12,425 nucleotides of DNA from Clostridia bacterium (GCA_017481065.1 JAFUPT010000085.1:1-12425); one strand, 5' to 3'. Positions 6,413-12,425 are shown, counted from the stretch's first letter. Translations and numbers: made by a program. The notes: a model not told the origin generated them from the sequence alone.

Positions 6413-8596
6413 ATGAAAAAGCGGCTCGTTGCCATCGCGCTGGCCATCGCGCTCCTGCTCGGCTGCCTGCCCTGCGCCATTGCGGAGAGCATCACCGTGT
6501 ATGTGGCGGAAAACACCCTCAAGGTCTATCAGGAATCCTCCAGCTCCGCCAAGGTGCTCGGCACCATGGCCTATGGCGAGAGCATGACCTGCCTCTCCGT
6601 GGACGGCGGCTGGGCGGAGGTGAAAAATTCCGCCGGAACCACCGGCTACTGCAAGACCAGCGGCCTCACCAGGACGAACCCCAACACCATCAGCGAAGAA
6701 CTGTATATCAATTCCGATGGCGTGAAGGTCTATAAGCGCCCCAGCACCTCCGCCGCTGTGATGATGACCCTGCAAGCCGGCGAGTCTTACACCGCCGTGG
6801 CCGTGACCGGGGATAACCGCTGGGTGCGCCTGAAAAACGGCAAATACTACGGCTATGTGCTGGCAAAATACCTCTCCGCCGCCCCTGAAGATGCGGATGG
6901 CGGCGAGGATACCTCCCTTGCCGGGACCGCTGTCTACGTCATTTCCAATACCCTTCCCGTCTACAAAAGCGCTTCTTCCTCATCCAAGCTCCTCGGCACC
7001 ATGGCCTATGGCGAGCGCATGACCCTCGCTTCCGTGGATGGCAGCTGGGCCAAGGTGAAGAATGCTGCCGGAGCCGCCGGCTACTGCAAGTTTACCTCCC
7101 TCTCCACCTCCGATCCCAACAGCCTTGATGAAACCGTGTACCTCGACCGGGATGGCGCGAAGATTTACCAGCGGCCCTCCACCGGCGCGAAGCTGCTGGC
7201 CACCGGCAGCGCGGGCGACAGGCTCACCGCCGTGGCGGAAACCCCGGATGGCGAATGGCTGCGGGTGAAGCGCAGCGGCAGCTATGGCTATGTGCTCGCC
7301 TACCAAACCACCAGCGAAGCTCCCGGGGAGGAAAGCCCCGGGCAGGATCACGCCGGAGCCGCCGTCTACATCATCTCCAATACCCTGAAAGTCTACAAGG
7401 AGGCTTCTTCCTCCTCCAAATCCCTCGGCACCATGTCCTACGGCGAAAGCCTCACCCTCGTTTCCGTAGATGGCAGCTGGGCCAAGGTGAAAAACGGCGC
7501 GGGAGCCACCGGCTACTGCAAGTACGGCAGCCTGTCCACCGCCGATCCCAACGATGAATCTTTCACCGCCTACGCCAAGCAGGATGGCGTGAGGGCCTAT
7601 GCCAAGCCCCTGACCAGCGCGAAGCTGCTCGCCAGCTTTGAGCGCAACGACCGCGTTTCCATCGTGGCCGTCACTTCGGATGAAGACTGGGCCCGCGCCT
7701 ACCTCGGCTCCGGCAGCTACGGCTACATCGAAACCCGCTACCTCAGCAGCTCCAAATCCGGGGATGAGGAAGTTTCGCTCATCCAGGATATCCGCACCAA
7801 GACGGTTTACATCGCCGATACCAACCTCTCCTTCTATTCATCCCCCTCCGCGTCCTCCGGCTCCGTGGCCACCCTATCCTTCGGCGAGGCGCTCAGCTGC
7901 ACCGGGGAGGGCGGCGGCTGGTCCCGCGTGGTGCGCGACGGCAAGACGGCCTACTGCAAAACCGCCTCACTTACGGAGAGCAACCCCAACAAGTACAGCG
8001 TGACCCTCTACGCCCAGGAGGACGGCGTAAAGCTCTATGCCCGCGCTTCCCGCAGCGCCGATGTGCTCGGCTCCCTCAGTACCAGTACGAAGCTCACCGG
8101 CGTGGCCATCTCCCCGGATGAGGACTGGATTCGCCTGAAGAACGGCTCCGATTACGGCTATGTGCTCGCCTCCGATGTGGACAGCACCCAGATCAACGAT
8201 AACAGCGAAACCATCGCCGCCGTCATCGCCCTCGCCAAGGCCCAGCTGGGCAAGAAATATGTCTACGGCGCGAGCGGCTCCAGCCAGTTTGACTGCTCCA
8301 GCCTCACCCAGTATGTCTATTCCAACGCTGCGGGCGTCAAGCTGAACCGGCTTGCCCAGCAGCAGGGCTACGACAGCCGCTTCGAGCGCTTCACCAGCGC
8401 TTCCAAGCTGCAGAAGGGCGACCTGGTATTCTTCAACACCAACGATACCGACAGCGATCTCTGCGATCATGTGGGCATCTACATCGGCTCCAGCCAGTTC
8501 ATCCATGCCTCCTCCGCCGCCGGCAAGGTGGTTACCAGTTCCCTCTCCAGCGGCTATTACAGCCGAACCTTCTCCTGGGGGATGCGGGTGCTGTGA
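6413..8596 (+). CDS. Secreted NlpC/P60 endopeptidase with eight SH3b-like domains
   Basis: Exported cell-wall hydrolase of 727 residues. NlpC/P60 enzymes cut peptide stems of peptidoglycan, usually between D-isoglutamate or D-glutamate and the next residue. A signal peptide (MKKRLVAIALAIALLLG, likely cut after AIA24) precedes four modules of about 145 residues starting at 28, 173, 317 and 464. Each module has two SH3b-like domains, the first marked by GTMxYGE and GYCK, the second by DGxxxYxxP and GYVL. The C-terminal domain (about 600-727) has FDCSS with catalytic Cys628, DHVGIYIG with His686 and FIHASS with His698, the usual triad. ATG 6413 has GGAGG 8 bases upstream; a GTG at 6404 is possible but poorly placed. 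SH3b domains probably hold the enzyme on the wall. It is monocistronic, with its own promoter and terminator. Confidence 0.95.
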   Translation: MKKRLVAIALAIALLLGCLPCAIAESITVYVAENTLKVYQESSSSAKVLGTMAYGESMTCLSVDGGWAEVKNSAGTTGYCKTSGLTRTNPNTISEELYINSDGVKVYKRPSTSAAVMMTLQAGESYTAVAVTGDNRWVRLKNGKYYGYVLAKYLSAAPEDADGGEDTSLAGTAVYVISNTLPVYKSASSSSKLLGTMAYGERMTLASVDGSWAKVKNAAGAAGYCKFTSLSTSDPNSLDETVYLDRDGAKIYQRPSTGAKLLATGSAGDRLTAVAETPDGEWLRVKRSGSYGYVLAYQTTSEAPGEESPGQDHAGAAVYIISNTLKVYKEASSSSKSLGTMSYGESLTLVSVDGSWAKVKNGAGATGYCKYGSLSTADPNDESFTAYAKQDGVRAYAKPLTSAKLLASFERNDRVSIVAVTSDEDWARAYLGSGSYGYIETRYLSSSKSGDEEVSLIQDIRTKTVYIADTNLSFYSSPSASSGSVATLSFGEALSCTGEGGGWSRVVRDGKTAYCKTASLTESNPNKYSVTLYAQEDGVKLYARASRSADVLGSLSTSTKLTGVAISPDEDWIRLKNGSDYGYVLASDVDSTQINDNSETIAAVIALAKAQLGKKYVYGASGSSQFDCSSLTQYVYSNAAGVKLNRLAQQQGYDSRFERFTSASKLQKGDLVFFNTNDTDSDLCDHVGIYIGSSQFIHASSAAGKVVTSSLSSGYYSRTFSWGMRVL
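6494..8190 (+). repeat. Four tandem SH3b-pair modules within the NlpC/P60 gene
   Basis: Module starts at about 6494, 6929, 7361 and 7802 are spaced 435, 432 and 441 bases apart. Identity persists at DNA level: a 24-base run at 6557-6580 is identical at 6992-7015, and a 23-base run at 7037-7059 is identical at 7469-7491. Modules 1 to 3 are closest; module 4 is clearly more diverged. This indicates growth by tandem duplication of a two-domain unit. Confidence 0.85.
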
Positions 8597-8607
8597 GGCG
8601 CTGTGTT

Positions 8608-8682
8608 CAAGGGGAATGATTTCCCTTGGAATCCCGGAAGAAAAAATGACCCCCGGAGCGGGGTCATTTTTTATGGGGGAAA
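8608..8682 (+). repeat. Composite 3' element, copy B (after the NlpC/P60 gene)
   Basis: It begins 12 bases after the stop. A hairpin AAGGGGAA-TGA-TTTCCCTT (8609-8627, one G-T pair) leads into GGAATCCCGGAAG, then an ATGACCCC stem and a T run ending in TATGGGGGAA. The parts and order match copies A and C, although the stem bases have changed in a compensated way (CCTC/GAGG to CCCC/GGGG). Confidence 0.65.
8641..8672. terminator. Bidirectional terminator between NlpC/P60 and alpha/beta hydrolase genes
   Basis: AAAAAATGACCCC (8641-8653) pairs with GGGGTCATTTTTT (8660-8672) around a 6-base loop CGGAGC. Because A and T tracts flank both sides, it can end the plus-strand NlpC/P60 transcript (45 bases past its stop) and the converging minus-strand hydrolase transcript. 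Confidence 0.9.
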
Positions 8683-8738
8683 TTGCAGGGGCGAGCCTGT
8701 GCAATCGCCCGCAAGCCGGATGAGGCACAGCCCTACCG

Positions 8739-8763
8739 TGCAGGGAAGCTGGCTGAGGGGCTG
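8739..8763 (+). repeat. Short intergenic repeat (AGGGAAGCTG type)
   Basis: This stretch, centred on AGGGAAGCTGGCTGAGGGGC, is nearly the reverse complement of 11060-11085; the two differ at about four positions plus a one-base gap. Both lie in gaps downstream of converging genes. It resembles a class of short GGGAAGCTG...CTGAGGGG intergenic repeats I associate with Clostridia genomes; that association is from memory. Confidence 0.5.
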
Positions 8764-8776
8764 TTTCAAACCGCAG

Positions 8777-9472
8777 CTAAAGCATTTCCCTCGTTTTCGC
8801 GAGTATCTCCGCCTTCGCTGCATCCGTATAGTAATTGTGCCCGCAGCCCGGCAGCATAGCCGTCCGGGCATTTTCCATTTCCCGGAAGCCCTCCAGCGAT
8901 CTCGGGCTCACAATTTCATCCAGCTCCGGCTGGAAGGCGAGCAGCGGTATGCCGGGGTCCTTGATTTCCCGCCGTACCCTTCGCACCTTCACCAGCAGCT
9001 GGGCAAACTGCCTGCCGCAGAGCAGATATTCCAGCGGCGATTTCGGGTGCACGCCGTTTCCCAGCCGCGCCGCCTGCACGAAGGCGTCGCCGCCCTCCCT
9101 GCGCAATGCCGCGAGGAAGTTGTATTTTATGTACCGCCATGTCATCCGCACCCTGAGCGGGCAGGCCAGCAGGATCATGCCGTCAAAAATGCCCGGATGC
9201 GCCATTGCCGCGGATAATCCCAGCAGGCATCCCATGGAATGCCCCACATAGATCACCCGGCGATAGCGCCTGCGCAGTTCCAGCGCCCGCGCATCTACAA
9301 ATTCCTGCCACATGCGCATATCCGCTTTCAGAAAGGCTCGCACATCCTGCCCGTGGCCCGGCAGCAGCAGGTTATAAACCGCCGCCCGTCCGCCGAGCCC
9401 ATCCTCCAGCCATTTCAGCAGCCGCGAATGCCCCTGTATGCCGTGGATGATCAACACTGCGGTATCCTGCAT
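8777..9472 (-). CDS. Alpha/beta hydrolase (esterase/lipase-like)
   Basis: Serine hydrolase of 231 residues with the alpha/beta fold, probably cytoplasmic as no signal peptide is seen. The oxyanion-hole strand TAVLIIHGIQG is at 4-14, LLLPGHG at 35-41, the nucleophile elbow GHSMG puts Ser79 in place, QPELDEIVS supplies Asp185 and GCGHNYY supplies His212. The GHG and GHSMG pattern resembles monoglyceride lipases and carboxylesterases such as Est30, but the substrate cannot be read. The frame is open to 9553; the ATG at 9472 is chosen because it follows the upstream stop by one base (TGA-A-ATG) and lies just before the first strand. An ATG at 9493 is the alternative. The start is probably coupled to translation of the upstream small secreted protein. 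Confidence 0.85.
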   Translation of the reverse strand: MQDTAVLIIHGIQGHSRLLKWLEDGLGGRAAVYNLLLPGHGQDVRAFLKADMRMWQEFVDARALELRRRYRRVIYVGHSMGCLLGLSAAMAHPGIFDGMILLACPLRVRMTWRYIKYNFLAALRREGGDAFVQAARLGNGVHPKSPLEYLLCGRQFAQLLVKVRRVRREIKDPGIPLLAFQPELDEIVSPRSLEGFREMENARTAMLPGCGHNYYTDAAKAEILAKTREML

Positions 9473-9473
9473 T

Positions 9474-9884
9474 TCAATCCCATCCCTCCGCATAGAGATA
9501 CACATTTCCTTCAATCCGCTCCGGATACTGGTAATCATGAAACACCGGTTCATCCGTATCGCACACCAGGTAGCCCCTGGCTCCGGTGAAAATCAATGAA
9601 TGCCGCACAAAGAACATTCCGTTATCGTTTTTCACAATGCGCCGGATATCCCCCAGTTCACCGTATTCTCCCCGAAGCGGGAATATCTCCCCGTCCACCT
9701 CGAGCGTGCCCCTCTCCCAGTCCGGATAGGCGATCCAATCCTCCATCCATTCCAGCTCCGCAGCGCAGGCCCGCAGCTGTTTCATCTTCTCTTCGGAGGG
9801 AAGCGGGATTTCCAAGATTTTCGATATCTGCGCCGCCAACAGCGCGACCAGCAGCGCCAGCGCCGCGGCAATGATCTTTTTCAT
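9474..9884 (-). CDS. Small secreted or membrane-anchored protein of unknown function
   Basis: Unrecognised 136-residue protein. The N-terminus MKKIIAAALALLVALLAAQ is a signal peptide or single membrane anchor. The rest is acidic and rich in aromatic residues, with a W-M-E-D-W-I-A-Y-P-D-W cluster at about 46-56. Strand-like segments follow (GTLEVDGEIFPLRGEYGEL, GMFFVRHSLIFTGARGYLVC), which suggests a small beta-rich extracellular domain. GGAGG lies 7 bases before the ATG. It is the first gene of a two-gene unit with the alpha/beta hydrolase, which may indicate related roles at the envelope, but nothing in the sequence names a function. Confidence 0.75.
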   Translation of the reverse strand: MKKIIAAALALLVALLAAQISKILEIPLPSEEKMKQLRACAAELEWMEDWIAYPDWERGTLEVDGEIFPLRGEYGELGDIRRIVKNDNGMFFVRHSLIFTGARGYLVCDTDEPVFHDYQYPERIEGNVYLYAEGWD

Positions 9885-9902
9885 CCGCCCACCTCCCTCT
9901 CC

Positions 9903-9931
9903 ATCATAACATATTCCCGCATTATTAACAA
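9903..9931 (-). promoter_or_regulatory. Candidate promoter of the small secreted protein/hydrolase operon
   Basis: On the minus strand TTGTTA (9926-9931), a 17-base spacer and TATGAT (9903-9908) match the sigma-A pattern. The ATG is at 9884, so the leader would be only about 12 bases and the transcript would start next to the ribosome binding site. That shortness lowers confidence. Confidence 0.5.
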
Positions 9932-9953
9932 CTCCAGCGATTCAGTGACGCAA

Positions 9954-9980
9954 GTCTGACAAATCTTCGAATTTGTTGAC
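9954..9980. promoter_or_regulatory. Inverted repeat upstream of gtrA-like promoter, possible operator
   Basis: ACAAAT (9959-9964) and ATTTGT (9971-9976) are perfect arms around CTTCGA. Outer GTC (9954-9956) and GAC (9978-9980) extend the symmetry imperfectly. The right arm runs into the -35 box at 9976-9981, a usual place for a repressor or activator site. It sits between two divergent gene pairs. Confidence 0.45.
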
Positions 9981-10005
9981 CCCCGCCCGCTGCCGATGCT
10001 ATAAT
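9976..10005 (+). promoter_or_regulatory. Sigma-A-type promoter of the GtrA/lipoprotein operon
   Basis: TTGACC at 9976-9981, an 18-base spacer, and TATAAT at 10000-10005. The ATG is at 10029 with AGAGGAAAG before it, leaving a short leader of about 17 bases. The -35 region (TTGACCCCCGCCC) is strikingly like that of the NlpC/P60 promoter (TTGACCCCGCCC). Confidence 0.85.
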
Positions 10006-10028
10006 ATCCACGATTAAAAGAGGAAAGT

Positions 10029-10484
10029 ATGCCTATGAACCTGAAAACCTTCCTGCGGAGCGAGCGCTTCCGCGAACTATTCGTCTACGGCGTGGTGGGC
10101 GTGATCACCACCGCGGTAAACTGGGGCGTTTACACCCTGTTCTCCCGCGCCTGCGCCGCCCTGCTGGGCATTCCCGCCACCAATGCCATACTCATCTTCA
10201 TCGCCACCGCCCTCGGCTGGGCCGCATCCGTGGCCTTCGCCTTCTGGGCAAATAAGAAATTCGTGTTCCGCAGCCCGGGCTGGGACAGCGCTACCCTGAA
10301 AAAGGAGCTGCCCGAATTCATCACGGCGCGCCTGCTCTCCCTGGGTTTCGACGCCGCCTTCGTGGAGCTGGCCGTGCATCTCATCGGCATGAATGATCTC
10401 GTCGCCAAGCTGCTCTCCAATGTGATTGTGGTCATCCTGAACTACTTTGCCAGCAAATTCTGGATATTCAGGAAGAAAGGATAA
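10029..10484 (+). CDS. GtrA family membrane protein
   Basis: Integral membrane protein of 151 residues, the usual size of GtrA-like proteins, with four predicted transmembrane segments at about 18-40, 50-76, 94-116 and 120-144. GtrA proteins are thought to flip or help transfer polyprenyl-phosphate-linked sugars across the membrane for polysaccharide or wall-glycan modification. FVYGVVGVITTAVNWGVY at the start and FWANKKFVFRS after the second segment, with the mirrored NYFASKFWIF at the C-terminus, are typical of the family. AGGAAAGT precedes the first ATG closely; a second ATG two codons later is possible. No glycosyltransferase lies beside it, so its sugar is unknown. A small lipoprotein gene follows 5 bases later. 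Confidence 0.92.
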   Translation: MPMNLKTFLRSERFRELFVYGVVGVITTAVNWGVYTLFSRACAALLGIPATNAILIFIATALGWAASVAFAFWANKKFVFRSPGWDSATLKKELPEFITARLLSLGFDAAFVELAVHLIGMNDLVAKLLSNVIVVILNYFASKFWIFRKKG

Positions 10485-10489
10485 TTGCT

Positions 10490-10951
10490 ATGAAACGCCT
10501 GCTCTGTGCCCTGATGGCGCTCCTGCTGCTCTCCTCCTGTGCCCTTGCCTCCGTGCGCGTGGGTTTTGAGGATGGCTTCACCCTCGAGCTTCCCGATGGC
10601 TGGCTCCATTACAGCCTCACCCCGGAAATGAGCCAGCAGGGCGTGCTCTACTGCCTGAGCGACGCCGAGGCCGCCCGCTTTCTCTATATCCAGCTCTGGA
10701 ACAGCGAATGCGAGGATCTGGATGAACTCAATTCCCTGATTGCCGAAATCGCCCGGCCGGACAGCTCCGGCATGTACAGCTTCGGCGGCACGGATTTCAT
10801 CGTCTATGATCTCCCCGAGGGCGATGTGAGCTGCTGCGCCGCGCTGCTGGGCAACAAGGTGTATAACTTTGTGTTCACTCCCCAGTCCGATTCCGCCTTC
10901 ATGGTCACCGCCGCCCAGATCATGAGCAGCTTTGAAGTGATGCAGGAGTGA
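10490..10951 (+). CDS. Small lipoprotein or secreted protein of unknown function
   Basis: Exported protein of 153 residues that I do not recognise. The N-terminus MKRLLCALMALLLLSSC contains a good lipobox (LSSC, Cys17), so it may be lipid-anchored; ALA-S four residues later would also suit ordinary signal peptidase cleavage. The mature part starts VGFEDGFTLELPDGWLHY, like the first strands of the PsbP/lipoprotein-type folds common in Clostridia, followed by alternating strands and a final helix. A CC pair lies near residue 123. AAAGGA is 8 bases before ATG. It follows the GtrA gene by 5 bases and shares its promoter and the terminator at 11001-11030. Confidence 0.82.
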   Translation: MKRLLCALMALLLLSSCALASVRVGFEDGFTLELPDGWLHYSLTPEMSQQGVLYCLSDAEAARFLYIQLWNSECEDLDELNSLIAEIARPDSSGMYSFGGTDFIVYDLPEGDVSCCAALLGNKVYNFVFTPQSDSAFMVTAAQIMSSFEVMQE

Positions 10952-10963
10952 CGGCCTGGGGAG

Positions 10964-11037
10964 CTTGGGAATGCCGGCGCCTTTGGAAAATCCGGGAATC
11001 AAAAATGACCTCGCTTCGAGGTCATTTTTTGTGGGGA
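10964..11037 (+). repeat. Composite 3' element, copy C (after the small lipoprotein gene)
   Basis: TTGGGAATGCC, then TTTGGAAAATCCGGGAATC, then the ATGACCTCG stem and TTTTTTGTGGGGAAGG. The terminator half is almost identical to copy A (6255-6303), including bases outside the stem. The front hairpin has decayed in this copy. Confidence 0.7.
11001..11030. terminator. Terminator of the GtrA/lipoprotein operon
   Basis: AAAAATGACCTCG (11001-11013) pairs with CGAGGTCATTTTT (11017-11029) around the loop CTT, followed by another T. It lies 50 bases after the lipoprotein stop. Its symmetric A and T tracts would also let it act on minus-strand transcripts. Confidence 0.92.
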
Positions 11038-11059
11038 AGGGTTGGGGATTTGGGGCACC

Positions 11060-11160
11060 CAGCCCTTCGGGCAGCTTCCCTTGCACAGTTTTGGATTTCG
11101 GCAGCTCATCCGCCGGGCGAAAGCCTGGCAGCTTTCCCTTGGGGGAAGGCTTTGCTTCGA
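11060..11160 (-). repeat. Two degraded copies of an intergenic repeat, one able to fold
   Basis: Bases 11060-11085 are the inverted counterpart of 8739-8763. A related copy follows: GGCAGCTTCCCTTG at 11070-11083 recurs as GGCAGCTTTCCCTTG at 11127-11141. The second copy can fold, with AAAGCC (11120-11125) against GGCTTT (11148-11153) and TTCCC (11133-11137) against GGGAA (11143-11147). It looks like non-coding repeat debris and not a gene. Confidence 0.5.
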
Positions 11161-11174
11161 TTCCAAAATAATTT

Positions 11175-11200
11175 AAAGGCACGCGGATGCGTGCCTTTTT
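11175..11200. terminator. Second terminator in the convergent gap, probably for the acyl-CoA synthetase gene
   Basis: AAAGGCACGC (11175-11184) pairs with GCGTGCCTTT (11189-11198) around GGAT, and the plus strand continues TT. On the minus strand the stem lies about 70 bases after the synthetase stop and is followed by TTTAAATTATTTT. It does not share the ATGACC stem of the other terminators. Confidence 0.8.
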
Positions 11201-11269
11201 CTGCGCTTGCCGAAGGAGATTATTCCCTCTGGCGGGAGCTGGGGGAGCGGCGTCCCCCGGAGTTTCTTG

Positions 11270-12425
11270 TCAGGCGGTAACGATGCTGGCGGCCTTCTGG
11301 AGCTTGAGCTTTTCGATGGCCTGTTCGCGCATCTTGTACTTGAGGATTTTGCCGGCGGCATTCATGGGGAAGGAATCCACGAAATCGATGTAGCGCGGCA
11401 CCTTGTGGCGGGCCATGTGATCGCGGATGTACTGCTTCATTTCTTCGACGGACATTTCCTCGCCCTCCTTGAGGATGACGCAGGCCATGATTTCCTCGCC
11501 GTAGCTTTCATCGGGCACGCCGATGACCTGTACATCGGATACCTTGGGATGGGTATAGATGAATTCCTCGATCTCATTGGGATAGATATTCTCGCCGCCG
11601 CGGATGATCATGTCCTTGAGGCGGCCGGTGATGCGATAGTTGCCCTCTTCAGTCTTGCAGGCGAGGTCGCCGGTATGGAGCCAGCCGTCCTCGTCGATAG
11701 CGCCGCGGGTGGCGTCGGGCATTTTATAATAGCCCTTCATGATATTATAGCCGCGGGCGACGAATTCGCCGATCTCACCCACGGGGCACTCTTCACCGGT
11801 CTCGGGGTTCACGATGCGGCACTCGATCTCGGGCAGGGCGCGGCCGACGGTGGCGACGCGGACCTCCAGAGAATCGTCGGTGGAGGACATGGTGCAGCCG
11901 GGGGAAGCCTCGGTCTGGCCGTAGACGATGACGATCTCCTTCATGTTCATCTTATTGACGACGTCCTGCATCTTGGAGATCGGGCAGGGAGAGCCCGCCA
12001 TGATGCCGGTGCGCATATAGGAGAAATCGGTCTTTTCGAAGTCGGGATGGCCCAGCATGGCGATGAACATGGTAGGCACGCCGTGGAAGCAGGTGATCTT
12101 CTCCTGATTGATGCAGGCAAGGCCCTTGCGGGGAGAGAAGGCCGTGATGGGGCTCATGGTGGTGCCGTGGGTCATGGAGGCGGTCATAGCCAGCACCATG
12201 CCGAAGCAGTGGAACATGGGCACCTGGATCATCATGCGGTCGGCGGTGGAAAGATCCATGCAGTCGCCGATGGCCTTGCCGTTGTTGACGACGTTGTAGT
12301 GCGTCAGCATAACGCCCTTGGGGAAGCCGGTGGTACCGGAGGTATACTGCATATTGCACACGTCGTGCTTATCGATGGACATGGCGCGCAGGTGAACCGC
12401 CTGCAGCGGCACCTTATCCGCCATG
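11270..12425 (-). CDS. AMP-dependent acyl-CoA synthetase (FadD-like), C-terminal part
   Basis: Member of the ANL superfamily that activates a carboxylic acid, probably a fatty acid, to its acyl-AMP and then the CoA thioester. The 384 residues visible are about two thirds of a normal 540-560 residue enzyme. The Met at the window edge is internal, since the first motif lies only 26 residues after it; the start is outside. Counting from that Met: the phosphate loop YTSGTTGFPKG at 27-37, YGQTEASP at 168-175, DGWLHTGD with Asp253, GRLKDMIIRGGENIYP at 267-282 (hinge and CoA region), and the catalytic lysine in AAGKILKYK at Lys359. All core motifs are intact. The order fits medium/long-chain fatty acyl-CoA synthetases, but chain length cannot be fixed; an acetate or aryl acid enzyme is less likely. 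It converges with the lipoprotein gene. Confidence 0.92.
   Translation of the reverse strand, partial: MADKVPLQAVHLRAMSIDKHDVCNMQYTSGTTGFPKGVMLTHYNVVNNGKAIGDCMDLSTADRMMIQVPMFHCFGMVLAMTASMTHGTTMSPITAFSPRKGLACINQEKITCFHGVPTMFIAMLGHPDFEKTDFSYMRTGIMAGSPCPISKMQDVVNKMNMKEIVIVYGQTEASPGCTMSSTDDSLEVRVATVGRALPEIECRIVNPETGEECPVGEIGEFVARGYNIMKGYYKMPDATRGAIDEDGWLHTGDLACKTEEGNYRITGRLKDMIIRGGENIYPNEIEEFIYTHPKVSDVQVIGVPDESYGEEIMACVILKEGEEMSVEEMKQYIRDHMARHKVPRYIDFVDSFPMNAAGKILKYKMREQAIEKLKLQKAASIVTA

Larger units (their letters stand above)
10952..11269. other. 318-base gene-free gap between converging genes, filled with repeats and terminators
   Basis: No convincing coding region is present. In order it holds the composite 3' element with its terminator (10964-11037), an inverted copy of the AGGGAAGCTG repeat (11060-11085), a second partial copy with hairpin (about 11105-11160), a second terminator (11175-11200), and a GGGGGA/TCCCCC hairpin (11241-11258) just below the acyl-CoA synthetase stop. 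Confidence 0.75.

Noticed and set aside
10442..11182. Open frame of 246 codons on the minus strand
   Set aside because: It runs through two terminators and the repeats, and opposes the lipoprotein gene. Its N-terminal part is just the intergenic repeats translated.
1..12425. Search for a defence, toxin-antitoxin, biosynthetic or mobile system
   Set aside because: No recombinase, transposase, nuclease, toxin pair, reverse transcriptase or biosynthetic core enzyme was seen; the gene set is housekeeping and envelope related.

Overview
The window is GC-rich bacterial DNA, densely packed with genes. It most resembles a Gram-positive anaerobe of the Bacillota, probably class Clostridia. Pointers are AAGGAGG-type ribosome binding sites, sigma-A-like promoters (TTGACC/TATAAT), a secreted NlpC/P60 enzyme with SH3b repeats, a secreted protein with several peptidoglycan-binding repeats, and a MepA/DinF-type MATE transporter. 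This lineage call is an inference; there is no rRNA or other marker gene, and I see no tRNA, phage gene, transposase or CRISPR array.

Layout. (1) 1-70: the last 22 codons of a plus-strand gene, possibly a flavin reductase-like protein, ending at a strong hairpin (89-129). (2) 144-5067: four minus-strand genes. Reading in the direction of transcription these are a MATE efflux protein, TcdA (tRNA ct6A37 dehydratase), a TtcA-like tRNA thiolase and, after about 100 bases, a secreted peptidoglycan-binding protein with a (Glu-Pro-Thr-X)21 linker. The first three are separated by 10 and 1 bases and look like one operon. (3) 5279-8596: a PfkB-family sugar kinase and then a 727-residue secreted NlpC/P60 endopeptidase carrying eight SH3b-like domains in four tandem modules; the latter has its own near-consensus promoter. 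(4) 8777-9884: a minus-strand pair, a small membrane-anchored or secreted protein followed one base later by an alpha/beta hydrolase. (5) 10029-10951: a plus-strand pair, a GtrA-family membrane protein and a small lipoprotein or secreted protein, divergent from the previous pair. (6) 11270-12425: the C-terminal two thirds of a minus-strand acyl-CoA synthetase, running off the window.

This is mostly housekeeping and cell-envelope biology: two anticodon-loop tRNA modification enzymes, two cell-wall proteins, a transporter, a flippase-like membrane protein and lipid or sugar metabolism. I did not find a defence system or other obviously new multi-gene system. The least explained signal is non-coding. 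Three gene ends (after the sugar kinase, the NlpC/P60 gene and the small lipoprotein gene) carry a related composite 3' element: a GGGAATG-type motif, a CCGG-AA linker, and an ATGACC-stem terminator, placed a constant 45-50 bases after the stop codon. A second short intergenic repeat appears at 8739-8763 and again, inverted, at 11060-11085.
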